Assembly: GCA_023392515.1 (NCBI GenBank) | Contig: JAEVYX010000035.1 | Location: 1-64,000 of the forward strand | DNA length: 64,000 bases | Direction: 5' to 3' | DNA from: Bacillota bacterium | GTDB taxonomy: Bacteria > Bacillota > Clostridia > Christensenellales > Aristaeellaceae | Shown here: positions 61,289-64,000 of the stretch, one piece after another | Position numbering within the stretch: the first letter of the stretch is position 1 | Layout of the letters: every line of letters starts with the position of its first letter | The notes under the pieces: model-generated | What the model was told of the DNA's origin: nothing | What the model saw: only the letters and a program-made list of their open reading frames with translations | Database searches by the model: none | Position numbers and translations under genes: made by a program

Positions 61289-61365
61289 ACAGCGCCTCCA
61301 TTTTCAAGATGGAAATCAGTATACCATGGGATAGAAAAAACCTCAACCATCCCTGCCCATCCCAT

Positions 61366-61393
61366 TTGCGCCGGGCGAAAAACATGCTATACT
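61366..61393 (+). promoter_or_regulatory. Promoter of the phosphoesterase and metal transporter genes
   Basis: TTGCGC (61366-61371), a 16-nt spacer and TATACT (61388-61393). Confidence 0.6.
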
Positions 61394-61425
61394 GAAGCAT
61401 CCTGACAAAAATTTGGAGGAAGCTC

Positions 61426-62124
61426 ATGCGGATTGCGCTGGTTGCCGACCTACACGGAAATTGGCCCGCCACCATGGCTGTGGACAGGGACCTGAAGGCC
61501 CGGAACATTCAAACCGTCTACTGCCTGGGGGATATGATCGGCAAGGGCCCCTCATCCCCAAAGACCATGGACTGGGCATTTTCCCGCTGCCAGGTGATCC
61601 TTTCGGGAAATTGGGATATTGGCATTTCTCAAAAGCGTTACGCAGCCGACGGCTATTATTGGAACCAGTTGGGACAGGAGCGGATGGACCGGCTGAAATC
61701 CCTTCCCCTGGAGCATCACCTTTTCATGAGCGGTATGAATATCCGCCTGATACACGGCCGCCCCGTGATGGACGAGCTGCTTTTTGTTCAATCTGAAAAG
61801 GAAGGGCTGGAAGCATTGTTTGAAAAGGATGGGGAGTCTTTTCAAGTGGTAGGGTATGCCGACTGCCACCGGGCTTTTCACCGAACGCTGAAAACGGGGC
61901 TGCTCTTCAATTGCGGCAGCGTCGGAAACGGCTTGGGCGTCAACCGGGCCTGCTATGCCATCCTTCAGGGGGAGCCGGGGGAGAAGCCGGCCGCATTTGA
62001 TATACACTTGGTTTCCGTTCCCTATGATAACGAAGCCGCCATCCGGGACGCGCTGGACGATCCCGATCTGCCTCACCGGGAAGCTTATATACAGGAAATA
62101 CGTACGGGTGTTTATTCCCGCTGA
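61426..62124 (+). CDS. Calcineurin-type metallophosphoesterase
   Basis: 232 residues, YfcE-like. Two-metal motifs: ADLHGN (motif I), GDMIGKGP (II), SGNWD (III), and the later His in LIHGRP. The usual ADxHGN/GDxVxxGP form is well kept; the final H in the VVGYADCHRAF segment fits the GHTH-like motif with Ala-Asp-Cys in place of the usual residues. Substrate unknown. ATG 61426 follows TGGAGG. The metal ABC genes follow 21 nt later and may share the transcript. Confidence 0.87.
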   Translation: MRIALVADLHGNWPATMAVDRDLKARNIQTVYCLGDMIGKGPSSPKTMDWAFSRCQVILSGNWDIGISQKRYAADGYYWNQLGQERMDRLKSLPLEHHLFMSGMNIRLIHGRPVMDELLFVQSEKEGLEALFEKDGESFQVVGYADCHRAFHRTLKTGLLFNCGSVGNGLGVNRACYAILQGEPGEKPAAFDIHLVSVPYDNEAAIRDALDDPDLPHREAYIQEIRTGVYSR

Positions 62125-62145
62125 TGAAATGGGGGGAAACGATTT

Positions 62146-62916
62146 ATGGCAGCGCATCAGGAAAGCTGCGGATTGTGCCATATTGCCCTGGAGGACGTAG
62201 GCGTCACCAGGGACAGGCAGGCCATATTGTCCCATGTGTCCATGCACATTCATTGCGGGCAATTGACGGCCCTCATAGGGCAGAACGGAGCGGGTAAAAC
62301 CACGCTTTTAAAGGCTCTTCTTCGTGAAATTCCCTATACCGGCGCCATCCGTCATGAAGATCACATGGGGCGGGACATCCCTCACTTGCGCACGGGTTAT
62401 GTGCCCCAGCATTTGGAATTTGATAAGGAAATGCCTGCCTCCGTGCTGGACTTTATGGCCAGTGCGCTCAGCCGCAGACCGGTGTGGCTGGGGGTATCCG
62501 CCAAAGTCCGCGGGCGGGTGCAGGAAGCGCTGCAAGCTGTGGAAGCGGAGGAGCTTCTTTTCACACCCCTGGGAAAGCTTTCCGGTGGTGAATTGCAGCG
62601 GGTGCTTTTGGCCTTGGCGCTAACCCCGGCTCCGGATTTGCTGGTGCTGGACGAGCCTGTATCCGGGGTGGATCAAAACGGGCTGGCGCTGTTTCTCAAT
62701 ACGGTATTGCGCCTTCGGGCCCAGCACCATATGGCCATACTGCTAGTGAGCCACGACCTTTCCCTGGTGGAAAAATATGCGGATTATGTGGTGCTGCTGG
62801 ACCGGCAGGTGCTTTGCGCCGGAAGCCCCAAGGATGTATTTTCCTCTCCTGAGTTTGAGCGGGTATTTCAAACGCCCCGAACCAAAGCCCAACTGGATGC
62901 GGAGGTGGGCGTATGA
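62146..62916 (+). CDS. znuC: Zinc/manganese-type ABC transporter ATP-binding protein
   Basis: 256 residues: Walker A GQNGAGKTT, Q-loop YVPQHLEFD (family-typical of ZnuC/AdcC), signature LSGGELQR, Walker B LLVLDEP, H-loop VSHDLSL. Partner of the permease encoded with a 4-nt overlap. Zinc is the likeliest substrate by family, but Mn/Fe transporters share these motifs. The N-terminus has extra CGLCH (two Cys, one His), which could bind metal; ATG 62146 follows GGGGGG. Confidence 0.88.
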   Translation: MAAHQESCGLCHIALEDVGVTRDRQAILSHVSMHIHCGQLTALIGQNGAGKTTLLKALLREIPYTGAIRHEDHMGRDIPHLRTGYVPQHLEFDKEMPASVLDFMASALSRRPVWLGVSAKVRGRVQEALQAVEAEELLFTPLGKLSGGELQRVLLALALTPAPDLLVLDEPVSGVDQNGLALFLNTVLRLRAQHHMAILLVSHDLSLVEKYADYVVLLDRQVLCAGSPKDVFSSPEFERVFQTPRTKAQLDAEVGV

Positions 62917-63779
62917 ACACGATCTATGCTGTGATGGATGCGATTTTGCCGTTTGAATTTTTATCCTTTCAGTTTATGAAAAACGCGCTTATTGCCATCC
63001 TGCTATTAACTCCGCTCCTGGGCCTTTTGGGCACCATGGCGGTAAATCAACGCATGGCCTTTTTTTCCGATGCGCTGGGCCACAGCGCCCTGACAGGCAT
63101 CGGGCTTGGCATTTTACTGGGGATGCACAGCGACTTATTGTCTATGCTGCTCTTTGGCGTGATCTGGGCGCTGCTCATCAGCCGGATCAAGCAAACAGGA
63201 ACCACGTCGGTGGATACCATCATCAGCGTGTTTTCCAGCACCAGCATTGCTTTAGGCTTGGTGATCCTGGCCCGTGGGGGCGGGTTTGCCAAATATTCCT
63301 CCTTGCTTATCGGGGATGTGCTGGCGGTGGCGCCGGCGGATCTTCTCTATCTATTTCTTGCTTTGCTGGGCGGCGTAGCGCTATGGGTCGTCATGTTCAA
63401 TGCCCTTTTGCTCACCAGCATCAATCCTGCTCTGGCCCGCAGCCGGAACGTGCCTACAAGGCTTGTAGAATACGGCTTTGTAGTGCTGGTCGCTTTTGCC
63501 GTTATGCTTTCCATCCGCTGGGTGGGAGTGCTGCTTATCAATGCCCTTTTGATCCTTCCCGCTGCCGCAGGGCGCAACCTAGCCCGCAGCACAAGGGGCC
63601 ATGCGGGGTACAGCGTGCTTGCCGCCGCCACAAGCGGCGTGGCCGGGCTGATCCTGGCCTTTTATTGGAACACCTCCGCCGGAGCGGCCATCGTACTGTG
63701 TGCTGCATGTTGGTACGCGGTAAGCCTGGTGGTAATGTCTTTGCGCAAACAAAAAGACAAGTCCCATTCAGGCTTATAA
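62913..63779 (+). CDS. znuB: Zinc/manganese-type ABC transporter permease
   Basis: 288 residues, eight or nine hydrophobic helices, ABC-3 family: RMAFFSDALGHSALTGIGLG is the ATPase contact segment, SVFSSTSIALGLVIL and RWVGVLLINALLILPAAAGRNLA are family landmarks. Overlaps the ATPase stop (ATGA). The solute-binding protein that completes such importers is not in the window. Confidence 0.9.
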   Translation: MNTIYAVMDAILPFEFLSFQFMKNALIAILLLTPLLGLLGTMAVNQRMAFFSDALGHSALTGIGLGILLGMHSDLLSMLLFGVIWALLISRIKQTGTTSVDTIISVFSSTSIALGLVILARGGGFAKYSSLLIGDVLAVAPADLLYLFLALLGGVALWVVMFNALLLTSINPALARSRNVPTRLVEYGFVVLVAFAVMLSIRWVGVLLINALLILPAAAGRNLARSTRGHAGYSVLAAATSGVAGLILAFYWNTSAGAAIVLCAACWYAVSLVVMSLRKQKDKSHSGL

Positions 63780-63819
63780 AAATATTGAATTGCAGCCGAC
63801 AGACGCTGCTGCGGTAAGT

Positions 63820-63925
63820 TTATGTTCGTATAATGATATTCAAAGAGAAGGATTTCGCGCCTGTGGACGCGACCAAAGGGCTTTCCGATCGTCCCTTCGG
63901 ATGCCATCTCTATGAATGAACATAA
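63820..63925 (+). repeat. Foldback element, copy 2, near the window end
   Basis: 106-nt relative of the element at 8241-8361, on the opposite strand of the window (same sense as the metA leader RNA relative to its copy). Ends pair as TTATGTTC/GAACATAA, and the core is CCAAAGGG/CCCTTCGG around a loop with GATCG. It lacks about 10 nt present in copy 1. It lies after znuB and could be the leader of a gene beyond the window. The rest of 63780-64000 shows nothing else. Confidence 0.7.
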
Positions 63926-64000
63926 TTATTTAACTAACACTACAACCCTATTTTTGGCATTTCAAAACATTGCATGACGAATGTTTCCCTATTGCGTGTG

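Overview
The window reads as a chromosomal segment of a Gram-positive, probably spore-forming member of the Clostridia (Bacillota), GC-rich for that class. The grounds are strong AGGAGG-type ribosome binding sites, a T-box leader before leuS, MutS2, TelA/XpaC, a GntR/YtrA-type ABC operon, CotH-like proteins, a spore-photoproduct-lyase-type radical SAM protein, and a cobalamin methionine synthase whose reactivation domain is a separate gene. No tRNA, rRNA, CRISPR array, phage or transposase gene was seen. The species cannot be named from the sequence.

Layout. 1-2645 (+): end of an aromatic amino acid operon (pheA tail, aroE, aroQ, tyrA). 2651-8425 (-): a membrane protein, then a methionine operon read metA, metF, a MetH reactivation protein, metH, from a strong promoter and a leader holding a foldback element. 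8508-10786 (-): two-gene ABC exporter. 11135-13000: a VanY-fold protein lacking its zinc ligands, convergent with an OmpR-type regulator lacking its phosphorylation residues. 13105-16840 (-): envelope set xpaC, telA, lemA-like, TPM-domain gene, behind a promoter with three heptamers spaced 11 bp. 16847-22780 (-): an LCP-family protein and a 1487-residue secreted repeat protein. 22841-33102: rlmD, a small protein, lysA, guaA, a TlpA/CcdA thiol pair, a foreign-looking acetyltransferase cassette, parA-parB and a flavoprotein. 33386-37708 (+): a second flavoprotein, a HAD phosphatase, pepT and a membrane protein. 37806-41885: two SPL-type radical SAM genes flanking a divergent pair of AraC/GyrI regulators. 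41931-43983 (-): an autoregulated YtrA-like ABC operon. 44093-46080: a DinB-like protein and a double HD/HD-GYP protein. 46281-51194 (-): a MutS2-like gene without the Smr domain, co-transcribed with a three-gene ABC-2 exporter behind a roughly 370-nt structured leader. 51204-54152 (-): leuS with its T-box, and a 51-residue protein. 54255-59564 (+): three tandem CotH-like secreted proteins. 59594-64000: a small membrane protein, a possible DUF1874/B116-like protein, a HAD phosphatase, a phosphoesterase, a metal ABC transporter and a second foldback element.

The strongest unexplained signals are: (1) the structured RNA ending in a terminator ahead of mutS2; (2) a foldback element present at both ends of the window; (3) an acetyltransferase cassette that split a transcription terminator and left a 14-bp direct repeat; (4) PhoB-like heptamers upstream of xpaC-telA; and (5) neighbouring VanY-like and OmpR-like proteins that have both lost their active residues.
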